In this document: positions 49,631 through 58,372 of the stretch, one piece after another | Layout of the letters: the number at the start of each line of letters is the position of its first letter | Numbering within the stretch: position 1 is the first letter of the stretch | From: Rheinheimera hassiensis | Lineage (GTDB): Bacteria > Pseudomonadota > Gammaproteobacteria > Enterobacterales > Alteromonadaceae | Direction: 5' to 3' | Length of the DNA: 64,000 bases | Assembly (NCBI RefSeq): GCF_022436675.1 | Contig: NZ_JAKUJZ010000004.1 | Location: forward strand, 1-64,000 | Program-made: the position numbers and the translations under genes | The notes under the pieces: model-generated | The model's input: the letters and a program-made list of their open reading frames with translations, nothing else | Told to the model about the DNA's origin: nothing | Databases searched by the model: none

Positions 49631-51541
49631 ATGCACTTAACAGAGCTTTTACAGTTGCCAGATGTGCAGGTTAGAAATGTCGAGTTGAAGCGGGCTTTTA
49701 ATGCTCTTAGTGAAGGGGTTTGTATTGACGGTTTGGAAGTTCAGACCATCCATATTCTGGCAAACCTGACGTCAAAACTGAGTGACGCGTTGGATGTTAC
49801 CTCGGCAACAGAAGCTTGTAGCCTGTTGAAATCTGAAGACTGGTTAATTAAATGCTTTTCGACTGTGGGGTTCAGGCATTCGCATAATTTAAAGTATCCT
49901 GACTATAAGAACCGTGGCGTATTGCGACTTGAGCCAATAGGACGGCTCCCAGCCGGCTACATATCGTCTCAAAGGTGTAAAGACCATGCAAGGCTTGGGT
50001 GGTCACACAATTCCGCTGATATCAATTACCAGTTATTTCTCTGCGCCTCGTTCAATTGGCAGGGCGGGGTAAGCTGCATAGCAGAGTTGATCCGCGACGG
50101 GGATTCGAATTTTAAAGAGCTTCTCTTTGAAGCTGGGATATATAAAAAGGATGTTATCTGGCTGACTAAAGAATTGCAGGGAATTGTGCCAAGACAAACC
50201 TTGCTTGAGCTTGGCCCGGAGTTACGCCAAATCCGGCTACCTTATCGCAGCGCTTATTGCGCTGTCACTCCGGTAGCATCGCATATGTTGCAGCGAGAGA
50301 TACATCTGGCGCTAAAGGCCGAGAAACGGCATCGAGGTGTTATTAAACACGCCAGAGCGGCAAGTGTAGGTGATTTGGCTGCTGCAACTGCTGGCCGGGT
50401 GTTCACTTTCAGGACTGTGCCCAAAAAACTCTGGATGCGGCACAGCCTTAATCCGAAGCAATCACTGTCGGACACTGGTTTGCTGGCATTAAAGCAGCTT
50501 ACCAAGGCTGAGCAGATGCTGCTGACAGACAATAATCGAAAGCGCCTGGTCGATGAGTGGAAACAAGATGTCCTTAATTACATTGATATCTGGATTAAGC
50601 AATACGACATCCCAAAAGAGCTCATCGCCAGCACTTTAGTCGCGCAATTTAACGTGCACCTCAGCAAGACAAAGATCGGTCGTGAACTAGCATATCAGCC
50701 CGATGTAACAAGACTGCTCAGCCAGCTGATGAGCAAAACATCATCCGATTATGACGTTTCTCCGACAACGCAGGGAAACTATCAATATCTTGTATTGCCA
50801 GGCATTAAAATTTCCGGTGCTACGGCACTTAGCTCCTCTTACACCGTGGGCATCCCATCGCTAATGGGAATATGGGGCTTTCTGCATGCGTTTGAACGGA
50901 ATACCCAACGCCGGACGAACAGCCGTACTTTTCAGATTGAGAGCTTCGCTCTTTGCTTGCATCAGTTTGTATTAGACGACCGTGGATTAACCAGAGAAGT
51001 TAAACTGGACGGCAAAAGGCTTGTTACTCCAGCAATTCTGCCAACACGTTATTGTGATTTCGTCATCAGTTTTGTTTTAAAAGTGCGCAAAGCTCAATTG
51101 CAACTTGAGCCTAACCAGTTGATTTCATGTTTGCCGAATTCACTGTGTCAGGGGGCGGTGCACGCCCAAATAGACCGGCTTGAGAGTTTTCTCTGGATTG
51201 ATTCGTTTTATAGCGCAATCCAGGCGATACCGGAAAAACGAGGCCGCTGGCTGGTACCTGATCTTAACTCTTCACCAAGTGACGTCGAAACATTAACTCT
51301 TACACCCGAGCTACTGCTCACAACAGTGGGTTACCAACTTCTGGAAACGCCTACTGAAAAAACGGGAGCTGTGGATGATATGCCACATGCCTTTGCAGAA
51401 CCGGTTCTCGGGAACGTGTACCAACGCCATGCCGGCGCTGATGCTTTGGATCATGAATTTTTCTGGAAGCTTGCAGTACTTCCAAATGCCTTTCTATTAG
51501 GGACTGAAGGAACTGAACATGAAGCTGCCTCAACGATTTAG
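49631..51541 (+). CDS. cas8f: Cas8f-Cas5f fusion of the type I-F3 Cascade
   Basis: 636 aa from ATG 49631; GTG 49619 would add four residues and overlap tniQ. MHLTELLQL...ELKRAF aligns with the N-terminus of known CAST Cas8 proteins. Features: SHNLKYPDYKNRGVLR early, a helical-bundle insertion (~275-390), then the conserved ISGATALSSSYTVGIPSL and FLHAFERN segments. It reads the PAM and holds the crRNA 5' handle. Natural Cas8-Cas5 fusion is diagnostic for I-F3. Its 3' end overlaps cas7. Confidence 0.93.
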   Translation: MHLTELLQLPDVQVRNVELKRAFNALSEGVCIDGLEVQTIHILANLTSKLSDALDVTSATEACSLLKSEDWLIKCFSTVGFRHSHNLKYPDYKNRGVLRLEPIGRLPAGYISSQRCKDHARLGWSHNSADINYQLFLCASFNWQGGVSCIAELIRDGDSNFKELLFEAGIYKKDVIWLTKELQGIVPRQTLLELGPELRQIRLPYRSAYCAVTPVASHMLQREIHLALKAEKRHRGVIKHARAASVGDLAAATAGRVFTFRTVPKKLWMRHSLNPKQSLSDTGLLALKQLTKAEQMLLTDNNRKRLVDEWKQDVLNYIDIWIKQYDIPKELIASTLVAQFNVHLSKTKIGRELAYQPDVTRLLSQLMSKTSSDYDVSPTTQGNYQYLVLPGIKISGATALSSSYTVGIPSLMGIWGFLHAFERNTQRRTNSRTFQIESFALCLHQFVLDDRGLTREVKLDGKRLVTPAILPTRYCDFVISFVLKVRKAQLQLEPNQLISCLPNSLCQGAVHAQIDRLESFLWIDSFYSAIQAIPEKRGRWLVPDLNSSPSDVETLTLTPELLLTTVGYQLLETPTEKTGAVDDMPHAFAEPVLGNVYQRHAGADALDHEFFWKLAVLPNAFLLGTEGTEHEAASTI

Positions 51542-52541
51542 CTACCGCCGCTCACTGTCACCCAGCATTGGTGTTTTCACTTATATGAATAAGCAAGGAG
51601 AGGAAAGACCACTGCCGTTTAAAACAGTGAAAGTACTCGGTCAAAAAGAGGGGGTGGCGGAAGGATTTGATAACAAAATGATTCCCAAAGCCTCAGCTAC
51701 AGCGAAGAAACTTGGTGAGGGAAACCCTCACACTATTGAATATTGCCATGTACCTTACGACGCGAACCGAGTCTTCTGCAGGTTCTCGTTGACTGTTAAT
51801 GCAAACTCTATAGCGCCTGAGGTGTGCAATGACAATGAAGTTCTAGGAGCCATGTCTGAATTTGTGAAGTCCTATATAGCCGTGAAAGGCTATAGCTATC
51901 TCGCCGAGCGTTACCTGATACAGATCATTTCTGGTGCCTGGTTATGGCGAAATCAGTATTCACTTGGTACTACAATCAGGATCCGAACTCACAAAGGTCG
52001 AAATCTGGTAGCTGAAAATGTACAGCCGCATTCAGGGCAAAAAGGCTGGCAACAGAATTTAGCTGGCTGGGCAGAGTTGGTTGATGAGTTTAGTGAAGCG
52101 CTAATTCACCCGGGCAAATTTTTACTTTGCGAGGTTGAAGCTGAGATTATCCCAATAACCTGCCAGGAGATATACCCCAGTCAGGCATTTAGTGATCGAG
52201 ACAGCGAAGATATTGCCGGGCGGGTATTCCAAAAAACTATGGTAGATGGCACTGAGAGCCCAATTTTAGGTGCCTATAAAATTGGTGCGGCAATCGCTCA
52301 GGTTGACGATTGGTTTGATGACGTTGTTGAGCCATTACGAGTGGGTCAATACGGGGTAGATAAAAAGATAAGTGCAGCATTGCGCACACCTGAAAATGGA
52401 TTGGATTTTTTCAGTACCCTTACGCAGGTTGAGCAACTGACCGACGAGATAAAGGCCAAAAAACAACCCAATAATAGAGCTCACTTTTTGGCAGCTAATC
52501 TGATCAAAGGTGGTTTATTTCAGAAAGGGGCAGCCAATTGA
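51519..52541 (+). CDS. cas7f: Cas7f (Csy3) backbone subunit
   Basis: 340 aa. FSYRRSLSPSIGVFTYMN is the Csy3 N-terminal signature, and the WRNQYSLGTTIRI region follows. Six copies coat the crRNA spacer and flip out every sixth base, which matters for the guide described here. It overlaps cas8f by 23 bp and cas6f by 4 bp. Confidence 0.94.
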   Translation: MKLPQRFSYRRSLSPSIGVFTYMNKQGEERPLPFKTVKVLGQKEGVAEGFDNKMIPKASATAKKLGEGNPHTIEYCHVPYDANRVFCRFSLTVNANSIAPEVCNDNEVLGAMSEFVKSYIAVKGYSYLAERYLIQIISGAWLWRNQYSLGTTIRIRTHKGRNLVAENVQPHSGQKGWQQNLAGWAELVDEFSEALIHPGKFLLCEVEAEIIPITCQEIYPSQAFSDRDSEDIAGRVFQKTMVDGTESPILGAYKIGAAIAQVDDWFDDVVEPLRVGQYGVDKKISAALRTPENGLDFFSTLTQVEQLTDEIKAKKQPNNRAHFLAANLIKGGLFQKGAAN

Positions 52542-53167
52542 GCAGGTACTTTTTCTATATTCGATATTTGCCTGAAGACGTAAACTGCGAGTTCCTGGCG
52601 GGTAAATGTATTCGCATTTTGCATGCCTATCAAACCAGATTTAACTTACGCAGTATTGGTGTGTCATTCCCGGATTGGGGGCAAAGCAGTATTGGTCGAA
52701 CTATTGCTTTTATATCTGAGTCGCCACAATCCTTAACTACCCTTAGTCAGCAAAATTATTTTGTCCGAATGTCTGAAGAGGGATATTTTCTAATCAGTGG
52801 TGTTCAGGTATTGCCTGGTGATCAGGAATATCAGGAGTTTATTTATTACCGTGAAAGACGGCTGGAAAAAGAATCCGCATCTGCTAAAAAAAGAGAGTTG
52901 AAACGTTTACAAGCGAGGGCTATTCAAGCCGGTGTTGACTATGCTCCTAAAACAAGTGGGCGTGGATGTGTTGAGATACCTTTTGCACATAGGCTATCCT
53001 TTGGTAGCTCTAGTGGAGCAGATTTCTTGCTTTTTATCGGCCGTTTGGAGTGCGAAAAAAAACAACTATCAGAATTCAGTAGCTACGGATTAGGAAATAG
53101 ACCTGAGTTTAAGGGGTCAGTGCCTTGTCTACGACCCTTAATTTGTGAGTGTGAGGTAACTATTTGA
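52538..53167 (+). CDS. cas6f: Cas6f (Csy4) crRNA-processing endonuclease
   Basis: 209 aa from TTG 52538 (overlaps the cas7 TGA; AAAGGGG is 7 nt upstream). MSRYFFYIRYLPED and the RGCVEIPFAHRLSFGS segment are Csy4-like. His29 in CIRILHAYQ is at the position of the catalytic His of Pseudomonas Csy4. It cuts 3' of the repeat hairpin and stays bound. The CRISPR array begins 97 bp downstream. Confidence 0.92.
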   Translation: MSRYFFYIRYLPEDVNCEFLAGKCIRILHAYQTRFNLRSIGVSFPDWGQSSIGRTIAFISESPQSLTTLSQQNYFVRMSEEGYFLISGVQVLPGDQEYQEFIYYRERRLEKESASAKKRELKRLQARAIQAGVDYAPKTSGRGCVEIPFAHRLSFGSSSGADFLLFIGRLECEKKQLSEFSSYGLGNRPEFKGSVPCLRPLICECEVTI

Positions 53168-53264
53168 TTTTAAAGCTTTAAAATAATAGCTATAAATTAT
53201 GGGTAGGCTAGCCATTATGGGTCTAATTTCTTGATTTCATTTATTTTATTAGGTGTTCTGCATA

Positions 53265-53470
53265 GTTATCCGCCGTGTAGGTGGCTTAGAAAAAAGGCCG
53301 CCCCAGAATTCCAGAAGACGAACAGTTATCCGCCGTGTAGGTGGCTTAGAAATTATGGCAAAACAGACTGTGTTTTACCACCAAGTTATCCGCCGCGTAG
53401 GTGGCTTAGAAACCGGAAGCAAAAGTCTCTGGTTCCAATCGAGAACTCCGCCGCATAGGTGGCTATTTAT
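53265..53470 (+). CRISPR. Minimal I-F3 CRISPR array, three typical repeats plus one diverged terminal repeat
   Basis: 28-bp repeats at 53265-53292, 53325-53352 and 53385-53412 begin GTTATC and end CTTAGAAA. Each has a 5-bp hairpin CCGCC/GGTGG with loop GTGTA (GCGTA in repeat 3). Spacers of 32 bp are 53293-53324, 53353-53384 and 53413-53444. The terminal repeat (hairpin CCGCC GCATA GGTGG, ~53443-53470) differs at both flanks and the loop. Spacer 3 matches tRNA-Arg; I recognise no source for spacers 1 and 2. No adaptation genes are present, so the array cannot grow by itself. Confidence 0.96.
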
Positions 53471-53554
53471 GCCCGCTTGGATCTATCCAAGTGAGCAGCT
53501 TTAATCATGCTTTTGGGACCATGCGAATCACTATAAGTATCCGGAGTACATATG

Positions 53555-53576
53555 AAAAAGCCGCCTATATGGCGGC
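53555..53576 (-). terminator. Minus-strand intrinsic terminator facing the CRISPR array
   Basis: Read on the minus strand, GCCGCC ATATA GGCGGC is followed by TTTTT. It would stop transcripts from the cargo cluster to its right before they cross the CRISPR array antisense. Confidence 0.75.
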
Positions 53577-53700
53577 CTTATTTCAGCGCTGGTTGGTGCC
53601 AACGCTGTAGTTGAATGTACTTAATCTACAGCTAGAATCTTACGTCAACTTCCATTCAAAATCAAACACACTGGTGTTTCGCTAAAGGATGACAAGCTGT

Positions 53701-53716
53701 TTTCGGCATGCCGAAA
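53701..53716. repeat. Perfect 16-bp palindrome
   Basis: TTTCGGCATGCCGAAA is self-complementary. It lies between the minus-strand terminator and the 3' end of the membrane-protein gene. It may be a binding site or a hairpin; no further support. Confidence 0.4.
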
Positions 53717-53811
53717 TATATTCACTGGTTAAGTTGTCGACTAGGTGTAACTTTTATGATCTCTCAGGACTATTTTAGAGATTGGTTTTTACCAGAAGCA
53801 TACCTGTTCCG

Positions 53812-54237
53812 CTATCTAAGTTCTTCTTTCACAACTGCATCTACAGCGATTAGACTTCCTCCTGCCCCAGCTGAAGCAAATGCAATTACCGTAAAAAATA
53901 CCATGTGCATCGAAATGGTTAGCTGTAAATCCATATTAGGTACTTCATGCCCCTTTATCAAAAAACCTTGAATGAGCGTGGGAACAAATCCGGTAAAACC
54001 CGCATAGGCACAAAGCGCTAAACCTTTGCTAAAATTGCTGTTATATAACGTTTTACTCTGTAATAGGCTGGCAAAGCCTCCTATTACGGAGAAAATCATC
54101 AATGCCAAACCAAGTGCTCCCGTTATACCAAGCGCTATCGAAACGTCGGCTGCTGGCTTTAAAATCAAGCCACTGTACATAGATAGACCAAGACCAAATG
54201 CCAAAAGCAGGGTGATAGTTACTAATATTCTTTTCAT
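53812..54237 (-). CDS. Small four-helix membrane protein, unknown
   Basis: 141 aa. GAGGAG lies directly before ATG 54237. Four hydrophobic segments: ~4-26, ~33-55, ~70-92 and ~105-132. No catalytic motif is visible. Part of the minus-strand cargo cluster. Not recognised. Confidence 0.65.
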   Translation of the reverse strand: MKRILVTITLLLAFGLGLSMYSGLILKPAADVSIALGITGALGLALMIFSVIGGFASLLQSKTLYNSNFSKGLALCAYAGFTGFVPTLIQGFLIKGHEVPNMDLQLTISMHMVFFTVIAFASAGAGGSLIAVDAVVKEELR

Positions 54238-54440
54238 ATGCTCCTCAACAGGAAAAAAGTTCTAAAATAAGTTCGCGAATTTTATTTCAGAAATATTTTG
54301 CATTTAGCGTCAATTAAAAGCGGATGTGTTAACGATCCAAGTAGCTTTTGCTGTGGTCCGTAATAAATCAATGCTGACTGACGCCTGCCTTTCCTTGATA
54401 AGGCAGGGTATTAACCAAAAAAATCGATAGAGTTGTATTT

Positions 54441-54740
54441 TCATTTAAACCAACGTTCATAAAGTATCCCATTACAACGAGCCGCAATATTGCTAAAGAA
54501 CCAGAACGATAGTCCGAAACCACACAATAGCCCCGCTAGCAAGATACCATCTGGGGTAAAGCCTACCTCGTTAGATTTTTTAACAACGTCGGGAACAATG
54601 TCTCCAAGCATCAGTCCGAGGTAACCTGCTACGAAGAAAGCCATTAAACCTGTTATAGCTACTACCCAATCACTTGATTCTGAAAACTTACTTTTCTTGG
54701 CATTTGTTAATTTTTTTACTACCCCATCAAGAATTTTCAT
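54441..54740 (-). CDS. Small two-helix membrane protein, unknown
   Basis: 99 aa from ATG 54740, preceded by GAGGG; an upstream TTG at 54755 overlaps that site. Two hydrophobic segments (WVVAITGLMAFFVAGYLGLM and GILLAGLLCGFGLSFWFF) flank a charged loop. Not recognised. Confidence 0.6.
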   Translation of the reverse strand: MKILDGVVKKLTNAKKSKFSESSDWVVAITGLMAFFVAGYLGLMLGDIVPDVVKKSNEVGFTPDGILLAGLLCGFGLSFWFFSNIAARCNGILYERWFK

Positions 54741-54813
54741 AAAAAGTACCCTCAAATATCAACTAGATATATTTAATAGGCTAAAAAGCCACCAAACGTC
54801 TCAGACCACATTT

Positions 54814-55074
54814 TTAGTTAAATGTGTACTCTTTCCAAGGAATTTGACTAATGTGGATATTTGCCAGAAAGCTAACAATGTCCTTACGGCCTCTGTACGT
54901 CGGCGTGCCGCGCGCATCTTGAGCCATTAGGACAATAGGCATACCTGGGAATAGTGGTGTGAAAGACGAAATTGCTTCTTCGCTCTGCTGAAGAGAGTCA
55001 ACAATGTATTTTTTTACAATAACTATTGAGAAAGTAACGCCTTGTTCTTTGACAACTGCACCTTGAAATCTCAT
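54814..55074 (-). CDS. Small soluble protein, unknown
   Basis: 86 aa from ATG 55074, with GAGGT upstream; a longer ORF to 55155 lacks such a site. The sequence is MRFQGAVVKEQGVTF..., alpha/beta by composition, with a GTPTYRGRKDIVSFLA segment. It lies in a minus-strand run with two even smaller genes (55156-55254, 55438-55611). Not assigned to a family. Confidence 0.6.
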   Translation of the reverse strand: MRFQGAVVKEQGVTFSIVIVKKYIVDSLQQSEEAISSFTPLFPGMPIVLMAQDARGTPTYRGRKDIVSFLANIHISQIPWKEYTFN

Positions 55075-55155
55075 AAAGTTTACCTCGTTCAAATGACTGG
55101 ATTTAGTTAAATAGAAGTGCTGATCTTTTCTCAGCACTTCTGAAAAGTGTTCCAA

Positions 55156-55254
55156 TTAGCTGGGCATTGAACGCCAGTGTGAACACACGCTTTCCCAGCG
55201 GCCGAATCGAAAGCGGGGATAGTTGGTCACATGAATAACTTTTGGTTTGCTCAT
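55156..55254 (-). CDS. 32-aa small protein
   Basis: ATG 55254 has GGAGA at a good distance. The product is basic and aromatic, beginning MSKPKVIHVTNYPRF and continuing RFGRWESVCSHW. A longer ORF to 55434 lacks start signals. The good ribosome site and neighbours support a real gene. Confidence 0.5.
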   Translation of the reverse strand: MSKPKVIHVTNYPRFRFGRWESVCSHWRSMPS

Positions 55255-55437
55255 GTCTTTTCTCCAATTAATTGGGAGGAGACTCTTGTTATGCGATGCA
55301 ACTCCAGATATTCTCAAGGCTGTTCGGCGCTTTCGGAATATCCTTCGAGGGATGAGACCTCCGGTAGTGTCCCAAGAGGATGCCATTTCGGCATCACTCT
55401 TATGCATCACAAAATAGGTATTGGCGCCAACCAATGC

Positions 55438-55611
55438 CTATTTTTCCTTTCGAACTCCTTTAAACGGAGTTTTGTCCGATGTTTTCACATCCATAAATTG
55501 CCCAGTTTCAGTATCTCTTTTAACCCAGTGACCGCTGGGTGTTTGCGTTTGAGATCTTCCCGTTACCGCCCCGTGGCGGCGATTATCACCTGATTTGCCA
55601 TTTGTAGCCAT
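55438..55611 (-). CDS. 57-aa small basic protein
   Basis: ATG 55611 to TAG 55438. It begins MATNGKSGDNRRHGAVTGRS, contains SGHWVKRDTETGQFMDV, and ends in GVRKEK. The repeated small polar motifs and basic ends look like a conserved small protein of accessory loci. It heads the minus-strand cluster and is transcribed divergently from xre. Function unknown. Confidence 0.55.
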   Translation of the reverse strand: MATNGKSGDNRRHGAVTGRSQTQTPSGHWVKRDTETGQFMDVKTSDKTPFKGVRKEK

Positions 55612-55688
55612 GCTTTGATCCTTACATTGCGTTAGATTATTCTAACGATTCAAGGTTATTCCGTGAGAAATCTCTTGTCAAGATCTTT

Positions 55689-55718
55689 CCGTATGCTAGT
55701 GTTAGATATATCATACGG
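55689..55718. promoter_or_regulatory. Inverted-repeat operator in the xre promoter
   Basis: CCGTATG (55689-55695) and CATACGG (55712-55718) are exact 7-bp arms separated by 16 bp, ending 21 bp before the xre start. They lie between divergent genes, so they are the probable autoregulatory site of the XRE protein. Confidence 0.55.
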
Positions 55719-55739
55719 CACATTTTTCAAGGAGAGCAT

Positions 55740-56078
55740 ATGTCGCTAGCTGAAAGGTTGAGGGTACTTAGGGCGGATAAAAAGGTTTCGCTGCAAGTTG
55801 TTGCTGATGCTGTGGGTATATCCAAGCCACATGTATGGGAATTAGAAAAGGGAAAGACCCAAAATCCATCTCTTGAGCTTCTTATGAAATTTGCTGAGTA
55901 TTACTCGGTGAGTTTGGACTTTTTGGCCGGTAAAAGTGATGTCGACTTGCGATCTCGAAAATTAAATTCGATGTTCCGAAAAATTGATCATGAAAATGCT
56001 TCCGAAGAGGATTTGAAAGTGATAGAACAAGCCATAGATATGGCTTTATCACTGATTAAAAATCACAAACAAGGATAG
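55740..56078 (+). CDS. XRE-family transcriptional regulator
   Basis: 112 aa. N-terminal helix-turn-helix (~5-60): LRVLRADKKVSLQVVADAVGISKPHVWELEKG. A short C-terminal helical tail follows. AAGGAGAG precedes ATG 55740. Its stop lies 1 bp before an ImmA/IrrE peptidase gene, so the pair resembles a repressor and the protease that cleaves it. It may control cargo or transposon genes. Confidence 0.9.
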   Translation: MSLAERLRVLRADKKVSLQVVADAVGISKPHVWELEKGKTQNPSLELLMKFAEYYSVSLDFLAGKSDVDLRSRKLNSMFRKIDHENASEEDLKVIEQAIDMALSLIKNHKQG

Positions 56079-56079
56079 T

Positions 56080-56895
56080 ATGATCTCATTGGACTTGATG
56101 GAGCTTGCGGATTGTTTTGCTCCTGAAGAGCTGGTTAATTGCATATTTCAGCAATGCCCTCAATTAAAGGCTCCGATTCCTGTTGAACAGATTGCCCAAA
56201 GGGTAGGAATTTGTGAAATTCAGCCTTTACCTGGAGACAGCGAAAATATTGAAGGAATGCTCTGTTCTGAACCTGCTAAAGACTGCGGAGTCATCTTTTT
56301 TAATAAAAGCAGGCCAATTGGTCGGCAGCGGTTTACGATTGGACATGAGCTTGGACACTTTCTGTTGCCTACTCACGCCTCTGGAGAGAGAAAGTGTACA
56401 GCAAGCGATTTCAAGAAGAATTCGAATACTGAAGAGTCTGAAGCAAACGAGTTTGCGCAAAAGCTATTATTGCCAAGTCATCTCTTAACACCTGAGATCA
56501 ACGATCAAGCGTTCAATATCGAATTAATTAATAAACTATCTGTACTTTTTCAGATGAGTTTTGAGGCAACTGCTATCGCGGCAATACCATTGAGTAGCGA
56601 ACCAGTTGCGATAGTTTTCACTAAAAATCGTAAAGTTAAATACGCTTGGCGAAATTTGAAGCATTTTAAATACAAATTGAAAGTCTTTAAAGGTTCAGAT
56701 TTACCGGAGAGTTATGAGGTTCCCGACTTGAAGGCAAATGCTGTGTCGGAGTTCATTGAGTTTTGTGAAAATGATTGGTTAGAGGGAGCTCCAAAGCTTG
56801 GACCTGAGTTAGAAATATATGGACAAACTTTAGTTCAAGAGAAAGGGTATTCAGCAATTTTATTAAAAATAAACTCGTTGAGTTCGTTTGCCTAA
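56080..56895 (+). CDS. ImmA/IrrE-family metallopeptidase
   Basis: 271 aa. Zinc motif HELGH within RFTIGHELGHFLLPTH (~86-101), with a downstream EANEFAQKLLLP segment that supplies the third ligand (E). Family members cleave XRE-type repressors on stress. Coupled to the preceding xre gene. The C-terminal ~100 residues are not recognisable. Confidence 0.9.
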   Translation: MISLDLMELADCFAPEELVNCIFQQCPQLKAPIPVEQIAQRVGICEIQPLPGDSENIEGMLCSEPAKDCGVIFFNKSRPIGRQRFTIGHELGHFLLPTHASGERKCTASDFKKNSNTEESEANEFAQKLLLPSHLLTPEINDQAFNIELINKLSVLFQMSFEATAIAAIPLSSEPVAIVFTKNRKVKYAWRNLKHFKYKLKVFKGSDLPESYEVPDLKANAVSEFIEFCENDWLEGAPKLGPELEIYGQTLVQEKGYSAILLKINSLSSFA

Positions 56896-57020
56896 CTAAG
56901 AGATGTCTAGAAAACTAGGGACGATTCAGCTGCGTGTGCGCCGAAAAGATGAGCGGCGACTATTAGGGGCCTAAGCAGCGTGAGGCAAAGTTGCGCAACC
57001 CGTGCAGCTCGGCGAACTCG

Positions 57021-57240
57021 ATGGCTGCAGCGCAAGTGTCCGTGAAGGGGAACAGCTTTCTAAATCTTGACGGCTACAATCTCGTCGTATACCCAACAAA
57101 GACTGGTCGCTGGGGGATATAAGATTGGCGATCGTTTTGGGCCTCGAACATATCCCACTAATAACGAAGCAAAATTGGGGCTGTTTGATGATTTCTGGGC
57201 CACTACCCAGGATGACGAGCAGCTGTGGAGTAGTGATTGA
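57021..57240 (+). pseudogene. Broken small ORF (frameshift) before the DUF3223 gene
   Basis: From ATG 57021 one frame reads MAAAQVSVKGNSFLNLDGYN up to a Gly-Arg-Trp-Gly near 57115, then a stop. The +1 frame then continues YKIGDRFGPRTYPTNNEAKL to TGA 57238-57240. The two parts read as one protein split by a one-base insertion in a G-run. Region 56896-57020 upstream shows nothing clear. A programmed shift cannot be excluded. Confidence 0.4.
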
Positions 57241-57261
57241 TAAGTTGAGGATAAACGAAAA

Positions 57262-58008
57262 ATGGCTAAACCGGTTGTAATCGGCTCAAGGAGCTTCAGC
57301 ACTCAGGGCCGCGCCCTCGACCACTTTAAGGCTCTGCTTCACCGGTATCAGAACGGCCAGCGGATCGTAGACCTAGCTGACCACGCTGACCTGGTAGCGC
57401 TCATTGAACGTTTTGACCCGGTACTCAGTGCCGTTGGGGAGCCCACAAAAGGTGCTGGCCAGATTGCACACTTTGAGCGACGTCTGAATACTGGGACAGG
57501 CTGGAGCTCAGCTGGATTCTGGATTATTCGACAGGATGGTACTGAAACTGACTTCTCGTACATCGACGCAGTCAAGGGCAAACCGAAAGGGCAGTCTCAA
57601 GATTTTTACAACGCATGCAGACAGGCGGTTGCATTGGAGTTAGTCCTCGCCAAGAAAGGGGCGTTTGCGCTGTACGGCGATAATCATAGACGTGTCGAGT
57701 GCGAGTTGACCGGAAAAATGGTTAGCATTCACGATGCACACCTTGACCACGCATGGCCGTATTTTTCGCAGATAGTGAGTGGATTTCGGGCTGCCAGGGG
57801 GTGGTCGAGGGACATTCCTGATGGCATTATTTCCACCCCTGCTGACGCTCAGACCACGTCAACGTTCGTGGATAACTTAGTGACTGAAGCATTCCGAGCG
57901 TTCCACCATGATCAAGCAGTCCTTCGGATTCTAAGCCGGGAAGCAAACCTTCAGACTGCGAGCTCGGCGCGCCGGCCGAAGGTTGCACGGCCTGTGCGGT
58001 TATCTTGA
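57262..58008 (+). CDS. DUF3223 (DCL-like) domain protein
   Basis: 248 aa. The first ~110 residues (SRSFSTQGRALDHFKALLHR ... DFSYIDAVKG) resemble the DUF3223 domain named after plant DCL. The C-terminal half is unassigned. Codon use is more GC-rich than its neighbours, suggesting a separate origin. Function unknown. Confidence 0.7.
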   Translation: MAKPVVIGSRSFSTQGRALDHFKALLHRYQNGQRIVDLADHADLVALIERFDPVLSAVGEPTKGAGQIAHFERRLNTGTGWSSAGFWIIRQDGTETDFSYIDAVKGKPKGQSQDFYNACRQAVALELVLAKKGAFALYGDNHRRVECELTGKMVSIHDAHLDHAWPYFSQIVSGFRAARGWSRDIPDGIISTPADAQTTSTFVDNLVTEAFRAFHHDQAVLRILSREANLQTASSARRPKVARPVRLS

Positions 58009-58372
58009 TCATCTGCGGACGCTGGTTCAATTCTTCTTATGAGGTTTGAACTAGCGGCTGGTTTCGGGCATATCGTTAATACCTACCGACGGTGTAAATT
58101 GGTTGCATTGCCAGTCACAAAAACAGGACTTTTCAGCACTAGTCTAAGATGGTTTTAGAACGTTGAGTAACTGAGGTTTGTCGCAAGGGGCATTATATCG
58201 CTGCTGGAAACTATGATGCTCCCCATGTGTATCCTTTGAAAAATGCTGTACAGCATATTGCTGCAAGAGCAATTTGTGCGTTCAAATCACCTTGTCCTGT
58301 TGAAGCAATCCGCAGTAAGCTCGGGGGCCGGTGTCAGTTAAGAGACGCAAACCCTTAGGATATGGAAGTCAT
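58009..58372. other. Gap with possible coding remnant
   Basis: 364 bp between two cargo genes. Frame from ~58167 to 58353 reads VTEVCRKGHYIAAGNYDAPH and continues about 40 residues to a stop, with no start codon near its beginning. It may be a gene remnant or chance. No other structure seen. Confidence 0.35.

Larger units (their letters stand above)
53471..53811. other. Non-coding region after the CRISPR array
   Basis: 341 bp without a convincing gene. It holds CTTGGAT CT ATCCAAG (53476-53491) just after the last repeat, possibly ending the crRNA precursor, a minus-strand terminator (53555-53576) and a perfect 16-bp palindrome (53701-53716). Confidence 0.6.

Noticed and set aside
53471-53504. 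A fourth spacer after the diverged repeat
   Set aside because: No further repeat follows, and the sequence contains its own hairpin (53476-53491).
53231-53504. Repetitive small proteins encoded across the CRISPR array
   Set aside because: The repeated peptide motif is only translation of the CRISPR repeats.
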